Origin: an uncultured Afifella sp.
GTDB taxonomy: Bacteria > Pseudomonadota > Alphaproteobacteria > Rhizobiales > Afifellaceae
Direction: 5' to 3'
DNA: 36,851 nt
Assembly (NCBI GenBank): GCA_945787495.1
Contig: CALZIL010000003.1
Location: 1-36,851 of the forward strand
The position numbers and the translations under genes are program-made. Of this stretch, positions 8,839-19,006 are shown in pieces (position 1 is the first letter of the stretch; every line of letters starts with the position of its first letter). Under the pieces are notes generated by a model. It saw nothing but the letters and a program-made list of their open reading frames with translations. It was not told the DNA's origin and did not search any database.

Positions 8839-10797
8839 ATGTCGGAAGCGCATCTTTATCCGGTCACCGAAGACTGGGCGAGCCGGGCATTCATCGACAA
8901 GGCCAAATATGACGAAATGTACCGGCGCTCGATCGACGACCCGGATGCCTTCTGGGGCGAGCACGGCAAGCGTATCGACTGGATCAAGCCCTATTCGAAG
9001 GTCGAGAACACGTCCTATGCCTATCCCGATGTCTTCGTAAAATGGTTCGAGGACGGCACCCTCAATGTCAGCGCCAACTGCATCGACCGGCATCTGAAGG
9101 ACCGCGGCGATCAGACCGCCATCATCTGGGAGGGCGATGATCCCGCCGACGACAAGAAAATCACCTATCGCGAGCTGCACGAGCACGTCTGCAAGCTCGC
9201 CAATGTGATGAAGGCGAACGGCGTCAAGAAGGGCGACCGGGTGACGATCTACATGCCGATGATCCCGGAAGCCGCCTATGCCATGCTCGCCTGCACCCGC
9301 ATCGGCGCCGTCCATTCCATCGTCTTCGGCGGTTTCTCGCCCGACGCTTTGGCCGGTCGCATCGAGGACTGCCGCTCCGATTTCGTCATCACCGCCGATG
9401 AGGGCGTGCGCGGCGGCAGGCCGATTCCGCTCAAGGCCAACACCGACCGGGCGGTCGAACGCGCCGAAAAGGACGGCGCCCATGTCCGCCACGTGCTGGT
9501 CGTGCGGCGCACCGGTGCCGAAGTTGCCATGCAGGACGGCCGCGACATCTGGTATCACGAGGCGATGGGTGAGGCCTCCACCGACTGCCCGCCCGAAGAG
9601 ATGAACGCCGAGGATCCGTTGTTCATCCTTTACACCTCCGGTTCGACCGGCAAGCCCAAGGGCGTTCTGCACACAACCGGCGGCTATCTGGTCTATGTCG
9701 CCATGACGCATCAATATATTTTCGATTATCACGACGGCGATATCTACTGGTGCACCGCCGATGTCGGCTGGGTGACCGGCCACAGCTATATCGTTTATGG
9801 ACCGCTCGCCAATGGCGCCGTGACGCTGATGTTCGAAGGCGTTCCCAACTATCCCGACGCCTCACGCTTCTGGCAGGTCTGCGACAAGCACAAGGTCAAT
9901 ATCTTCTACACCGCCCCGACCGCCATTCGCGCCCTGATGGGCCTTGGCGACGATTATGTAAAGAAAACCTCGCGCGCCTCGCTGCGGCTGCTCGGCACGG
10001 TCGGCGAGCCGATCAATCCGGAAGCCTGGGAGTGGTATCACCGCGTCATCGGCGATGAGCGCTGTCCGATCGTCGATACCTGGTGGCAGACGGAAACCGG
10101 CGGCATATTGATCACGCCACTGCCCGGCGCGATCACTTTAAAACCGGGTTCGGCGACCCTGCCCTTCTTCGGCGTCCAGCCGCAGCTTGTCGACAATGAA
10201 GGCAATGTCCTTGACGGCGCCGCGGAAGGCAATCTGTGCATCACCAATTCCTGGCCGGGCCAGATGCGCACCGTCTATGGCGACCATGACCGCTTCGTTC
10301 AGACCTATTTCGCCACCTACAAGGGCAAATATTTCACCGGCGACGGCTGCCGCCGTGACGAGGACGGCTATTACTGGATCACCGGCCGCGTCGATGATGT
10401 CATTAACGTTTCGGGCCACCGGATGGGCACGGCCGAGGTGGAGTCGGCCCTGGTCGCCCATGACATGGTGTCGGAAGCTGCCGTTGTCGGCTATCCGCAC
10501 GACATTAAGGGCCAGGGCATCTACTGTTATGTCACCCTGATGTCCGGCGAGGAGCCGTCGGACGAGTTGAAGAGCGAATTGCGCAACTGGGTGCGTACAG
10601 AAATCGGCCCGATCGCCTCGCCGGATCTGATCCAGTTCGCGCCCGGCCTGCCCAAGACCCGCTCCGGCAAGATCATGCGCCGCATCCTGCGCAAGATCGC
10701 CGAGGATGATTTCTCCAATCTCGGCGACACCTCGACCCTGGCCGACCCGGCCGTCGTCGACGATCTGGTCGATAACCGTCAGAATAAAAGGGCCTGA
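8839..10797 (+). CDS. acs: Acetyl-CoA synthetase (AMP-forming)
   Basis: This 652-residue protein matches the usual Acs length. The start is the ATG at 8839 with GGGAGG 7 bases upstream; the frame opens at 8773 but lacks a site there. The N-terminus has the acetyl-CoA synthetase domain ([16 protein letters not shown]). Core motifs are [11 protein letters not shown] (P-loop, from residue 264), '[18 protein letters not shown]', '[16 protein letters not shown]', and '[19 protein letters not shown]'. The C-terminal [11 protein letters not shown] contains Lys611, the lysine acetylated by Pat-type enzymes in the family. It makes acetyl-CoA from acetate, ATP and CoA through acetyl-AMP in the cytosol. 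It is monocistronic, ending at a clear terminator. Confidence 0.98.
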   Translation: MSEAHLYPVTEDWASRAFIDKAKYDEMYRRSIDDPDAFWGEHGKRIDWIKPYSKVENTSYAYPDVFVKWFEDGTLNVSANCIDRHLKDRGDQTAIIWEGDDPADDKKITYRELHEHVCKLANVMKANGVKKGDRVTIYMPMIPEAAYAMLACTRIGAVHSIVFGGFSPDALAGRIEDCRSDFVITADEGVRGGRPIPLKANTDRAVERAEKDGAHVRHVLVVRRTGAEVAMQDGRDIWYHEAMGEASTDCPPEEMNAEDPLFILYTSGSTGKPKGVLHTTGGYLVYVAMTHQYIFDYHDGDIYWCTADVGWVTGHSYIVYGPLANGAVTLMFEGVPNYPDASRFWQVCDKHKVNIFYTAPTAIRALMGLGDDYVKKTSRASLRLLGTVGEPINPEAWEWYHRVIGDERCPIVDTWWQTETGGILITPLPGAITLKPGSATLPFFGVQPQLVDNEGNVLDGAAEGNLCITNSWPGQMRTVYGDHDRFVQTYFATYKGKYFTGDGCRRDEDGYYWITGRVDDVINVSGHRMGTAEVESALVAHDMVSEAAVVGYPHDIKGQGIYCYVTLMSGEEPSDELKSELRNWVRTEIGPIASPDLIQFAPGLPKTRSGKIMRRILRKIAEDDFSNLGDTSTLADPAVVDDLVDNRQNKRA

Positions 10798-10842
10798 CAA
10801 CCGGCCTGATCAGTCCCTTATCGCCGATTGATGTCAAAAGAG

Positions 10843-10865
10843 CGCGGGCTCCGGCCCGCGTTTTT
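10843..10865 (+). terminator. Rho-independent terminator after acs (possibly bidirectional)
   Basis: The perfect 7-bp stem CGCGGGC / GCCCGCG with loop TCCG is followed directly by TTTTT, 46 nt after the acs stop. On the minus strand the same hairpin is followed by CTCTTTT, so it may also serve the convergent nuclease-like gene, whose stop codon touches the T-run. Confidence 0.88.
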
Positions 10866-11335
10866 CAGCACCAGCCGGCCCGTGCCTTGCCCCGATAGGG
10901 ACGCGCAAGCCTGCGGCTTAACAGCCGCCGCGCCACGTCATTGCCCTCCGCCGTCGTCACATCGGTCAGAATCCGGCCGAAATATTTGCCGCCGGAAATC
11001 CGGGTCAGACGCACCGGCCCGCCGGAAACCATCGCCGCAAGATAGGCGCTGGTGCGCTTTGCCAGTAGCCGCTCGGCCGCACAACGGCTCTTGCGCTCCG
11101 GCGCATCGATGCCGCGCACCCGCACAAGGATGCGCAGTTCCTGGCCGATCCACACCGGCACCCGCACCGCCAGCGTGTCGCCGTCAATGACCCGTTCCAC
11201 CTCAGCCGTGTAGGGTCCGGCCAGTGTCTGCCCCGCAAGAGCCGACGCCGACCCCGCCACCGGCAACAGCATGGCAAAACCGCAGGCAGTGATGAGCCGA
11301 GTTATCCTGTTCGCGATTCGCCTAAATAGGAACAT
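10865..11335 (-). CDS. Secreted thermonuclease-like (SNase-fold) protein
   Basis: This 156-residue protein has an N-terminal signal or anchor segment (about residues 9-35: basic start, hydrophobic core, ASALAGQ cleavage-like site). A staphylococcal-nuclease-like OB-fold domain follows. 'VERVIDGDTLAVRV' supplies the Asp-rich calcium-binding strand, 'VRVRGIDAPE' supplies positions equivalent to the catalytic Arg and Glu, and 'KYFGRILTDV' the second catalytic Arg. Catalytic residues therefore appear present. Two cysteines (SRCAAE and the last residue, GWC) could form a disulfide, fitting an exported protein. The likely role is a periplasmic Ca-dependent nuclease, but substrates are unknown. It is convergent with acs, sharing the terminator, and lies 57 nt downstream of cfa on the same strand. 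Confidence 0.83.
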   Translation of the reverse strand: MFLFRRIANRITRLITACGFAMLLPVAGSASALAGQTLAGPYTAEVERVIDGDTLAVRVPVWIGQELRILVRVRGIDAPERKSRCAAERLLAKRTSAYLAAMVSGGPVRLTRISGGKYFGRILTDVTTAEGNDVARRLLSRRLARPYRGKARAGWC

Positions 11336-11391
11336 TTTCCTTTAATGCCGCATGGCCCGCGAAAATTCAAGGAATATATTCCGATACCTGG

Positions 11392-12705
11392 TTATCGATA
11401 TAAATCAGCGCGCGTTGGCGGCAGGCCCGATGGGCCGCGTTGGCGTTTGGAAGCAAGGGTCTGATAGATCGCCAGGGTGCCGCGCTCAAAGGCGATGGTG
11501 ACACCGGTCAGATAGGCGAGCCAGAGCCTGGTGATATCCTCGCCGGCCTCCGCTATGGCTTCATCTTTCCGGCCGGCCAGCCGCTCCGCCCACAGCCGGG
11601 TCGTGCGCCCATAATGTTCACGCCAGGCTTCCAGGTCGTGAACCTCAAAACCATGCGTTTCCAGATTGCGGATTGTCATGCCGGGATGATCGACCTCACC
11701 GCCGGGGAAGATATACCTCACCATGGATTGGTATTCCGGGCGTTTGCGGCGGAACGTGCGGTCATCGGCCTTTCCGCGGCGGGCAATGGCATGGTGCAGA
11801 TAGAGCCCGCGCGGGCGCAGCAGCCGCGCCATCGCCTTGAAATAGGCATCATGGTTGTCCAGCCCGACATGCTCGAACATGCCGATTGAGGCGATCTTGT
11901 CATATTCGCCGTCAAGCTGGCTGAAGTCGGTCAGATCGAGCTTGATCCGATCGGCAAGTCCGGCTTCGGCGACCCGCTCGCGCGCCAGCGAAAGCTGGTT
12001 CTCCGACAAGGTCACGCCATGCGCCGTGACGCCGTAATTCGTCGCCGCGTGGATGACCAGCGCCCCCCAGCCGCAGCCGATATCAAGAAACCGGTCACCC
12101 GGCTTCAGCCTGAGCTTGCGGCAGATCATGTCCAGCTTGTCGGCCTGGGCCTGGTCGATGTCGTTCTCCCAATCGGTGAAATAGCCGCAGGAATAGACCA
12201 TCCGTTTGTCCAGGAAGAGCCGATAGAAGGCATTGGAAACATCGTAGTGATAGGCGACGTTCTGCCGGTTTTCCTGCCGCTGCCGGTTGTCGTCCCGATT
12301 TTCCTCGCCCCCGCTCGATCCCGTATGCGCCGCTGCCTTGCCGATCCCCGGCGCCCTTTCGCCAAAGACGAATGGCAGCAGGCAGCGGACAAGCAGTGTC
12401 TTGTCGAGACGTTTTCGGATATCACGCGTTCGGATCGATGGCCGCTTTTCTATGAGATCGAACAGCGAGCCGCCCTCAAGATCGAGGCGCTTTGTCGACC
12501 AGGCGTCGATCAGCGCATCGAGCCTGCGCTGGCGGATCATGCTGGTCAGGACCCTCGGATCGTTCAGGCAGAGCGTCAGGCCGCTCCATCCGGGCGGGAT
12601 GACGCTGCCGTCCCAGAGCCGGATTCCGAATTCAAGCGCAAGTGCGTCATGAAGGTGGCCGGCCAGGCGGCGAGCCGCTGCAAGGCGCTTTTGATCGTCC
12701 GGCAT
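11392..12705 (-). CDS. cfa: Cyclopropane-fatty-acyl-phospholipid synthase family methyltransferase
   Basis: This 437-residue protein has the family's N-terminal lipid-binding region (about 1-130). The SAM-dependent core includes YHYDVSNAFYRLFLD, 'MVYSCGYF', the SAM motif FLDIGCGWGAL, 'ASIGMFEHVG' and 'YIFPGGEVDHPGMTI'. It methylates cis double bonds of membrane phospholipids, giving cyclopropane rings. A charged, Gly/Glu/Asn/Gln-rich insert around residues 122-148 is a likely linker. The start lies 30 nt after the SDHAF4-like stop, so the two are probably co-transcribed from the htpX-divergent promoter region. Rhizobiales often carry several Cfa paralogues, and I cannot tell which one this is. 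Confidence 0.93.
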   Translation of the reverse strand: MPDDQKRLAAARRLAGHLHDALALEFGIRLWDGSVIPPGWSGLTLCLNDPRVLTSMIRQRRLDALIDAWSTKRLDLEGGSLFDLIEKRPSIRTRDIRKRLDKTLLVRCLLPFVFGERAPGIGKAAAHTGSSGGEENRDDNRQRQENRQNVAYHYDVSNAFYRLFLDKRMVYSCGYFTDWENDIDQAQADKLDMICRKLRLKPGDRFLDIGCGWGALVIHAATNYGVTAHGVTLSENQLSLARERVAEAGLADRIKLDLTDFSQLDGEYDKIASIGMFEHVGLDNHDAYFKAMARLLRPRGLYLHHAIARRGKADDRTFRRKRPEYQSMVRYIFPGGEVDHPGMTIRNLETHGFEVHDLEAWREHYGRTTRLWAERLAGRKDEAIAEAGEDITRLWLAYLTGVTIAFERGTLAIYQTLASKRQRGPSGLPPTRADLYR

Positions 12706-12735
12706 GAAAAGGCGTCCAGGGTTGGGTTTGACCGC

Positions 12736-12984
12736 TCAGAAATCGCTGGTCCGGCCGTTGACTTCCCAGTCGCCATAGCGGATCGGCTCCGGCCCGTCAC
12801 GGCCCCCGATTTCTTTCTTTGCCCTCGCGCCTGTTTCGATGGCTGTCGTGGCAGACAGTTTTTGCGCCGCGCGGCGGGCTTCCGCTTCGTCAAGGGCGCG
12901 GCGGGCCTGCGGCGTCAGCCTTTTGCCGCCTGCGTCGCGGCGGATTGTCTTGTCGCCGTCGTGGCTTTCTTTTTTTGCTGTCAT
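12736..12984 (-). CDS. SDHAF4-like (DUF1674) succinate dehydrogenase assembly factor
   Basis: This 82-residue protein has a Lys/Arg-rich helical N-terminal half (RRALDEAEARRAAQK) and the diagnostic C-terminal box EIGGRDGPEPIRYGDWEVNG, ending SDF. This box defines DUF1674, which includes mitochondrial SDHAF4, a factor that helps mature the flavinated SdhA subunit. Bacterial function is inferred from that homology. The ATG at 12984 has AAAGG just upstream. It is divergent from htpX across a 134-nt intergenic stretch, a neighbourhood I recall as conserved in Rhizobiales, and lies 30 nt upstream of cfa. No sdh genes are in the window. Confidence 0.9.
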   Translation of the reverse strand: MTAKKESHDGDKTIRRDAGGKRLTPQARRALDEAEARRAAQKLSATTAIETGARAKKEIGGRDGPEPIRYGDWEVNGRTSDF

Positions 12985-12995
12985 GACCTTTACGA

Positions 12996-13026
12996 TTGAA
13001 CCCTGCCTGCCGGCTGCCCATCATAT
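12996..13026 (+). promoter_or_regulatory. Candidate heat-shock (RpoH-type) promoter for htpX
   Basis: TTGAA (12996-13000) is separated by 16 nt from CCCAT (13017-13021), followed by CATAT. This fits the sigma-32 pattern of TTGAA and CCCAT at about 13-17 nt. htpX is a classic RpoH target in other bacteria. No sigma-70 pair with normal spacing is visible at the same place. The predicted 5' UTR is about 85 nt. Inference from pattern only. Confidence 0.4.
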
Positions 13027-13118
13027 AGAGTGCTGAATGGAGTGCCAAACCGGTCCGCGAAATCGCCTTCTATCAACGGCAAATGCCGGGACCGGACGTC
13101 AACAACGGAGCCTTGATG

Positions 13119-14081
13119 ATGAATGCCATGAAGACCACCATGCTGCTGGCGGCCATGACCGCTATCTTCATGGGCTTCGGCTATCTGATCGGCGGCGGCG
13201 CCGGTGCCATCGTGGCGCTGATTGTCGCCGCAGCCATGAATCTTTTCAGCTTCTGGAACGCCGACAAGGTCGTTCTGCGCATGCACCGCGCCGTTGAGGC
13301 CGACGAGCGTTCAGCGCCGGAGCTGTTCGATATCGTGCGCCAGCTCGCCGACCGCGCCGGCCTGCCGATGCCGAAGGTCTATGTCATCGACAATCCCCAG
13401 CCCAACGCCTTCGCCACGGGCCGCAATCCGCAAAACGCCGCCGTGGCGGCGACGACCGGGCTGCTTGAGCAGCTGACACCCGAGGAGGTTGCCGGAGTGA
13501 TGGCCCATGAACTGGCTCATATCGACAATCGCGACACGCTGACCATGACGGTGACGGCGACGATTGCCGGCGCCATATCCATGCTGGCCAATTTTGCGCT
13601 GTTCTTTGGCGGCGGGCGCAACAACAACAGCCCGTTCGGTCTTATCGGCCTTATCCTTGCCGCCATCACCGCGCCCTTCGCCGCCATGCTGGTGCAGATG
13701 GCAATCAGCCGGACGCGCGAATATTCGGCCGACCGACGCGGCGCCGAAATCTCTGGAAATCCCATATGGCTTGCCTCCGCCCTTGCCAAGATCGCCCGCG
13801 CCGCCGGCCGCATGCCGATGATCTCGGCGGAACGCAATCCGGCGACGGCGCATCTGTTCATCATCAATCCGCTGTCCGGCGAACGCATGGACAATCTGTT
13901 TTCCACCCACCCCAACACCGAAAACCGCATCGCCGCCCTTCAGGACATGGGCGGGCAAATGACCGGCGGCACACCGGAACCGGCACAACGAGCCGATGAC
14001 ACACCGACCGGTCCGTGGTCCCAGGACAGCCGGCAGGCACCGCCGCGCTCCGGGGGTCCATCGGAGGGTCCATGGAGTTGA
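13119..14081 (+). CDS. htpX: Membrane zinc metalloprotease HtpX (M48B)
   Basis: The start at 13119 gives 320 residues beginning MNAMKTTML; an ATG one codon earlier (13116) is equally possible, with GGAG 5-8 bases ahead. Two N-terminal transmembrane helices (about 7-26 and 29-48) precede the cytosolic protease domain. The zinc site is HELAH (in [10 protein letters not shown]), with the third ligand Glu in [11 protein letters not shown]. Two more hydrophobic stretches follow the HExxH (about 145-165 and 175-195). The C-terminal tail (about 275-320) is Pro/Gly-rich and probably disordered. HtpX degrades misfolded membrane proteins together with FtsH. The stop overlaps rsmB by 10 nt. Confidence 0.96.
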   Translation: MNAMKTTMLLAAMTAIFMGFGYLIGGGAGAIVALIVAAAMNLFSFWNADKVVLRMHRAVEADERSAPELFDIVRQLADRAGLPMPKVYVIDNPQPNAFATGRNPQNAAVAATTGLLEQLTPEEVAGVMAHELAHIDNRDTLTMTVTATIAGAISMLANFALFFGGGRNNNSPFGLIGLILAAITAPFAAMLVQMAISRTREYSADRRGAEISGNPIWLASALAKIARAAGRMPMISAERNPATAHLFIINPLSGERMDNLFSTHPNTENRIAALQDMGGQMTGGTPEPAQRADDTPTGPWSQDSRQAPPRSGGPSEGPWS

Positions 14082-15541
14082 GACCGCCCGCCCCGACCGG
14101 CGACAAGACCGGCGACCGAAAGCCCGCCGGCCGCAAGTCAAAGGGCAAAAGGGCAGCGGGAAAGCCATCGGCCGGCGCCCGCGCGCAGCCTTATCAGGCA
14201 CCCGGTCTTGCCGCCCGCCGCGCCGCCGCCTCGATCCTGTCGCGCATTATCGAACATCGGATACCGCTCGACCCGCTTGTCGACGAACGCTCCGGCGCCA
14301 CACTATTCCGCGCCCTGCCGGCCCAGGACCGAAATCTGGTTCGGGCAATCCTCGGCACCGCCCTGCGCCGGCGCGGCGAGATTGCCGCGGCGATCGCGCA
14401 TTGTCTCGACCGGCCGCTTGAAGACAAGGCCGGCGCCCTATCGGCGCTGTTGCATGTCGGTGCTGCGCAGATCCTTTATCTCAACGTGCCCGACCACGCC
14501 GCCGTCAGCCTGGCCGTCAGCGCCGCGATGGCCGATAAAAGAACCCGGCAGGCGCGCGGCCTGGTCAATTCGGTTCTGCGCCGCATCGCCCGCGAACGCG
14601 ATGAGATCCTCAGCCGTGTCGATCCTGGCCGGCGCAACACCCCGGACTGGCTGTTTGAGCGCTGGTCGGCTTGTCACGGGCAAGAAACGGCCGAGGCCAT
14701 CGCCGCGGCGCATTTGGCGATCCCGCCGCTCGATCTGACGCCGCGCGAGGGCGAGCCCGCAAACATCGCTGCATTGGCCGATGAACTGGGCGGCACTGTG
14801 CTGCCGACCGGCTCGATTCGTCTTCAATCACCCGGCCGGATCACCGCCTTGCCCGGCTTTGAGGCTGGCCGCTGGTGGGTGCAGGACGCCGCCGCCGCCG
14901 TGCCGGCGCGTTTGTTCGGCCAGATCGCCGGCAAACCGGTCGCCGATCTTTGCGCCGCGCCCGGCGGTAAGACGGCACAGCTGGCTGCCGCCGGCGCGCA
15001 CGTCACCGCCGTCGACATTTCCCAGAACCGCTTGCGGCGGCTTTCCCGCAACCTTTCGCGCCTTGGATTTGCGGTGCAAACCGTGACCGCCGATCTCCTC
15101 ACCTGGACGCCGGATGATCAATTCGACGCCCTCCTTCTCGACGCGCCCTGCTCGGCCACCGGCACAATTCGCCGCCATCCTGATATCGCCTGGCTGAAAA
15201 CCCCTCGCGACATCGCGACCCTTGCCGACCTTCAGGCGCGCCTGCTTGACCGCGCCGTGACCTGGCTGCGGCCCGGCGGCCGCCTCGTCTATTGCACCTG
15301 TTCGCTGGAAAAGGAGGAGGGTGAGGACCAGATTGCCGGCCTGCTTGCCCGCCATGGCGATCTGCAACGCGATCCGATCGCGCCGCACGAAGTCGCCGGG
15401 CTGTCACACTGTCTGACGTCGAACGGCGAATTGCGCACACTGCCTTGCACCACGTTCGAGGTATCCGGCGCGGCCGATTCCAATTCAGCACAAAGCGGCA
15501 TGGACGGGTTTTTTATTGCCCGGCTGCAACGGCTCACCTGA
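14072..15541 (+). CDS. rsmB: 16S rRNA (cytosine-5)-methyltransferase RsmB
   Basis: The ATG at 14072, with GGAGGG just upstream and overlapping the htpX end, gives 489 residues. The N-terminus is a basic, Gly/Lys-rich extension (about 1-45). A NusB-like RNA-binding domain follows (about 45-175, '[15 protein letters not shown]', '[17 protein letters not shown]'). The C-terminal Rossmann methyltransferase has the SAM motif [14 protein letters not shown]. Both cysteines used for m5C chemistry are present, in [17 protein letters not shown] and [12 protein letters not shown]. RsmB methylates C967 of 16S rRNA (E. coli numbering). It sits in the htpX-rsmB-heparinase-purH plus-strand run. Confidence 0.94.
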   Translation: MELRPPAPTGDKTGDRKPAGRKSKGKRAAGKPSAGARAQPYQAPGLAARRAAASILSRIIEHRIPLDPLVDERSGATLFRALPAQDRNLVRAILGTALRRRGEIAAAIAHCLDRPLEDKAGALSALLHVGAAQILYLNVPDHAAVSLAVSAAMADKRTRQARGLVNSVLRRIARERDEILSRVDPGRRNTPDWLFERWSACHGQETAEAIAAAHLAIPPLDLTPREGEPANIAALADELGGTVLPTGSIRLQSPGRITALPGFEAGRWWVQDAAAAVPARLFGQIAGKPVADLCAAPGGKTAQLAAAGAHVTAVDISQNRLRRLSRNLSRLGFAVQTVTADLLTWTPDDQFDALLLDAPCSATGTIRRHPDIAWLKTPRDIATLADLQARLLDRAVTWLRPGGRLVYCTCSLEKEEGEDQIAGLLARHGDLQRDPIAPHEVAGLSHCLTSNGELRTLPCTTFEVSGAADSNSAQSGMDGFFIARLQRLT

Positions 15542-15595
15542 TCCGCCATGTGTCTTTTTCTTGCCTTAATTGGGAAAGCAGGATAGGCGCGGGTC

Positions 15596-17266
15596 ATGTC
15601 AGCCATTGCGCCAAGTGACCGATTTCGGCTTGCCCTGCATCGCTTTTCCCGCATCGGCAGGGCCGGTATCGGCACCCTTGCCGCGCCCTTGACGCGCTGG
15701 CGCGCGGCTCGCGGCTCCGGCTCGCAATTGCTGATCGCCCCACCCGATCTCAGAACCGCCGACCCGACGATTGCCAACGACATCTATGCCGGCCGCTTCG
15801 GCTTTGCCGGCCAGTCCGTGGAGACCGAAGGCCGCTCGCCCTTCGACATCGAGCCGCCGTCCGATGACTGGCTCAAGGCGCTGCACGGATTTGGCTGGCT
15901 GCGCCACTTGCGCGCCGCCGATACGGAGCTGGCGCGTTCCAACGCCCAGGCAATCGTCGCCGATTGGCTCCTGGCCTATGGCCGGACCGGCGAGCCGGCC
16001 TGGGAGCCGGCGGTCACCGCCCGCCGCACCATGGCATTCTTGTCCCAGTCGCCCCTGATCCTGGGCAATGCCGATCTGACGCTCTACCGCGCTTATGTGC
16101 GCGCGCTGGTACGCCATGCCGCCTTTTTGCGGACCCGGTTTACGACGATCGAGGCCGGCGCACCGCGTCTTCGCGCCGCCACCGCCATTGCCATGGTGGG
16201 ACTGTCGCTGTCGCGCCAGGACCGGTTGATACGCGCCGGCCTGGAAAGGGTGGAGAGTGAACTGGAAGCCCAGGTCCTTTCCGACGGCGGCCATATCACG
16301 CGCAACCCGGCGGCGATCGTGGAGATCCTGCTCGACCTGCTGCCGTTGCGCCAGACCCTGATTGCCCGCAACCAGAACCCGTCCGATCTGATGCTGCGCG
16401 CCATTGACCGGATGATCCCGATGCTGCGGTTCTTCCGTCACGCTGACGGAACCATTGCCAATTTCAATGGCGTCGCCTCCTCGGCCAATGACATCACCGC
16501 GACGGTCCTTGCCTATGACGAAACCCTTGGGTTGCCGATCTCCAGCGCCCGCTATTCCGGCTATGAGCGGATTACCGCCGGTCCGGCGTTGTTGATCGCC
16601 GATGCCGGCCCGCCGCCGCCGCTTGCCTACAGCGCCGATGCCCACGCCGGCACCTTGTCGTTCGAGATGTCGGTGGCCGGGCAGGGCCTCATCATCAATT
16701 GCGGCGCCCCGGCGAAACGGCACGCCGATCTGCGCCATGCCGCCAGGCTGACGGCCGCCCACTCCACTGCTGTCATCAGTGGTCAATCCTCCTGCCAGTT
16801 TTCCGGTCCCGAGCCCGATGCCCGGATCGTCTCTGGTCCGCGCGCCGTCGTCAGCCGACGCCATGAGGACGAAGACGGCAGCCAGCGGCTTGAGACGAGC
16901 CATGACGGCTATCTGCGGTCATTCGGCTGCACGCATGAACGGACGCTGGTCCTGTCAGCCGCAGGCGACAGGCTGACAGGCATGGATCGGTTCGCAGGCC
17001 TCGGCAAGGGATCGGAACCGGATTTCGCCCTGCGCTTTCATCTTCACTATACCCTCCGCGCCGAACCCGGCGAGGACGGCACCGGCATCGATGTTTATCT
17101 GCCCGAGGGTTCATTGTGGCGCTTTGAAAGCAGCCGGGCGGTCGACCTTGAGCCGAGCGTCTATTTATCGGACGTTTTTGGCAGCCGTCCGACGCAGCAG
17201 ATCGTTATATCCGGCACCTGTCACAACCAGACTTCTGTGGATTGGCAGCTTTTTCGCGCCCGCTGA
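15596..17266 (+). CDS. Heparinase II/III-family protein (conserved upstream of purH)
   Basis: This 556-residue protein has an alpha-helical N-terminal toroid-like region (about 60-310) and a C-terminal beta-rich heparinase II/III-like domain (about 330-550). The C-terminal part includes 'GYERITAGPALLIADAG', 'AHAGTLSFEMSVAGQGLIINCGAP', 'AARLTAAHSTAVISG' and 'HDGYLRSFGCTHERTLVLSAAGDRLTGMD'. Related enzymes are uronic-acid polysaccharide lyases. Despite the name, the substrate here is unknown, and I see no clear signal peptide or membrane helix, which is odd for an enzyme acting on exopolysaccharide. It lies between rsmB (54 nt upstream) and purH (96 nt downstream). I recall this pairing from other Rhizobiales, so it is probably vertically inherited and might act on an envelope glycan. 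Confidence 0.88.
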   Translation: MSAIAPSDRFRLALHRFSRIGRAGIGTLAAPLTRWRAARGSGSQLLIAPPDLRTADPTIANDIYAGRFGFAGQSVETEGRSPFDIEPPSDDWLKALHGFGWLRHLRAADTELARSNAQAIVADWLLAYGRTGEPAWEPAVTARRTMAFLSQSPLILGNADLTLYRAYVRALVRHAAFLRTRFTTIEAGAPRLRAATAIAMVGLSLSRQDRLIRAGLERVESELEAQVLSDGGHITRNPAAIVEILLDLLPLRQTLIARNQNPSDLMLRAIDRMIPMLRFFRHADGTIANFNGVASSANDITATVLAYDETLGLPISSARYSGYERITAGPALLIADAGPPPPLAYSADAHAGTLSFEMSVAGQGLIINCGAPAKRHADLRHAARLTAAHSTAVISGQSSCQFSGPEPDARIVSGPRAVVSRRHEDEDGSQRLETSHDGYLRSFGCTHERTLVLSAAGDRLTGMDRFAGLGKGSEPDFALRFHLHYTLRAEPGEDGTGIDVYLPEGSLWRFESSRAVDLEPSVYLSDVFGSRPTQQIVISGTCHNQTSVDWQLFRAR

Positions 17267-17362
17267 AGCCGGCTGCGTCACCGATGCGCTTTAAGCTCGG
17301 GCCAGTGGATGCTACGGCAGTTTCCGTTCAATCCCTCGACCCTTTTGAGCGGGAGACCCGCA

Positions 17363-19006
17363 ATGTCAGTGCCATCAGCCGCCACGTCATCCGGTCCCGA
17401 CCACGCCCCAATCCGCAAGGCCCTGATCTCGGTCTCCGACAAGACCGGCCTGGTCGAATTCGCCGCTGGCCTGCAGGCCGCCGGCGTTGAAATCCTCTCC
17501 ACCGGCGGCACGGCCCGGGCCCTGAAGGATGCCGGCGTCTCCGTTATCGACGTCAGTGCCGTGACCGGCTTTCCGGAAATCATGGATGGCCGGGTCAAGA
17601 CGCTGCATCCAATGATTCATGGCGGCCTGTTGGCGCATCGCGACAATCCCGGACACGCCGCCGCGATGGCCGATCACGACATCACCGGTATCGATCTGCT
17701 GGTCGTCAATCTTTATCCTTTTGCCGAAACCGTTGCCGGCGGGGCGGATTTTTTCACCGCCAACGAAAACATCGATATCGGCGGCCCGGCGATGATCCGC
17801 GCCGCCGCCAAGAACGCCGCCTTCGTCACGGTGGTGACCGATCCGGGCGACTATGACGCGGTACTCAGCGAAATGAAGGCGCAAGACGGCATAAGCCGCA
17901 ATATGCGCCGCGCGCTCGCGGCCCGGGCCTTTGCCATGACCGCCGCCTACGATGCGGCAATCGCCGGCTGGTATGCCGGCGAGGTTGATGGCGCGAACGA
18001 TGGCGAAACGGCGGAAAGGCAATTTCCCGACCGCCTCAGCCTGCCGGCCAGGCTCAAATCGACATTGCGCTACGGCGAAAATCCGCACCAGGCGGCGGCT
18101 CTCTATGTCACCGGCGCGCAAGGTCCAAGCGCCGCCGCAGCCGACCTCATCCAGGGCAAGGAACTCTCCTTCAACAATCTCAACGACGCCGACGCGGCCC
18201 TGGCGCTGATTGCCGAATTCGCCTCCGGTGAGGCTGCAACCCTTGCCATCATCAAGCACGCCAATCCCTGCGGCGTCGCCGCCGCCGATACATTGGTTGC
18301 AGCCCACCAGGCGGCGCTTGCCTGCGATCCAGTTTCCGCTTTTGGCGGCATCGTCGCCGTCAACCAGCCGCTCGATGCGGCCGCGGCGAGCGCCATCACG
18401 GCGCTTTTTACCGAGGTCGTGATCGCCCCAGGCGCGGATGCAGAGGCGCGGACGATCTTTTCCAAAAAAACCAATTTGCGGCTTCTCATTACCGGCGCCC
18501 TGCCGGATCCACACACCGCCGGCCTCGATGTGCGGACAATTTCCGGCGGCCTGCTGGTCCAGGACCGTGACAATGGCGTGACCGGACCCGGCGACCTGAA
18601 GGTCGTAACGAAACGGCCGCCGACAGATCGGCAAATGGCCGATATGCTGTTCGCTTTCAAGGTCGCAAAGCACGTCAAGTCGAACGCCATCGTCTACGTC
18701 AGGGACCGCGCCACCGTTGGCATCGGCGCCGGCCAGATGAGCCGTGTCGATTCAGCCCGCATCGCCGCGGCCAAGGCTGAAGACGCCGCAAAGACTGCCG
18801 GGCTCGAGGCGCCGCTGACGCAAGGCTCGGTCGTGGCGTCCGACGCGTTCTTTCCCTTTGCCGATGGATTGATGGCGGCGGTCGAAGCGGGCGCCACCGC
18901 AGTCATCCAACCGGGCGGGTCGATGCGCGATGACGAGGTCATCGCCGCCGCAGATGAAGCCGACATCGCCATGGTCTTCACCGGCATGCGCCATTTTCGG
19001 CACTAG
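17363..19006 (+). CDS. purH: Bifunctional AICAR formyltransferase / IMP cyclohydrolase
   Basis: The ATG at 17363 with GGGAGA 6 bases upstream gives 547 residues, close to the family's length. The N-terminal MGS-like IMP cyclohydrolase domain (about 15-210) has [15 protein letters not shown], '[11 protein letters not shown]' and '[17 protein letters not shown]'. The C-terminal AICAR transformylase domain has [21 protein letters not shown] (catalytic Lys-His), '[10 protein letters not shown]' and '[10 protein letters not shown]'. It catalyses the last two steps of IMP synthesis in the cytosol. The gene ends at a palindromic repeat rather than a typical terminator, and is convergent with the NAD-GDH gene. 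Confidence 0.98.
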   Translation: MSVPSAATSSGPDHAPIRKALISVSDKTGLVEFAAGLQAAGVEILSTGGTARALKDAGVSVIDVSAVTGFPEIMDGRVKTLHPMIHGGLLAHRDNPGHAAAMADHDITGIDLLVVNLYPFAETVAGGADFFTANENIDIGGPAMIRAAAKNAAFVTVVTDPGDYDAVLSEMKAQDGISRNMRRALAARAFAMTAAYDAAIAGWYAGEVDGANDGETAERQFPDRLSLPARLKSTLRYGENPHQAAALYVTGAQGPSAAAADLIQGKELSFNNLNDADAALALIAEFASGEAATLAIIKHANPCGVAAADTLVAAHQAALACDPVSAFGGIVAVNQPLDAAAASAITALFTEVVIAPGADAEARTIFSKKTNLRLLITGALPDPHTAGLDVRTISGGLLVQDRDNGVTGPGDLKVVTKRPPTDRQMADMLFAFKVAKHVKSNAIVYVRDRATVGIGAGQMSRVDSARIAAAKAEDAAKTAGLEAPLTQGSVVASDAFFPFADGLMAAVEAGATAVIQPGGSMRDDEVIAAADEADIAMVFTGMRHFRH

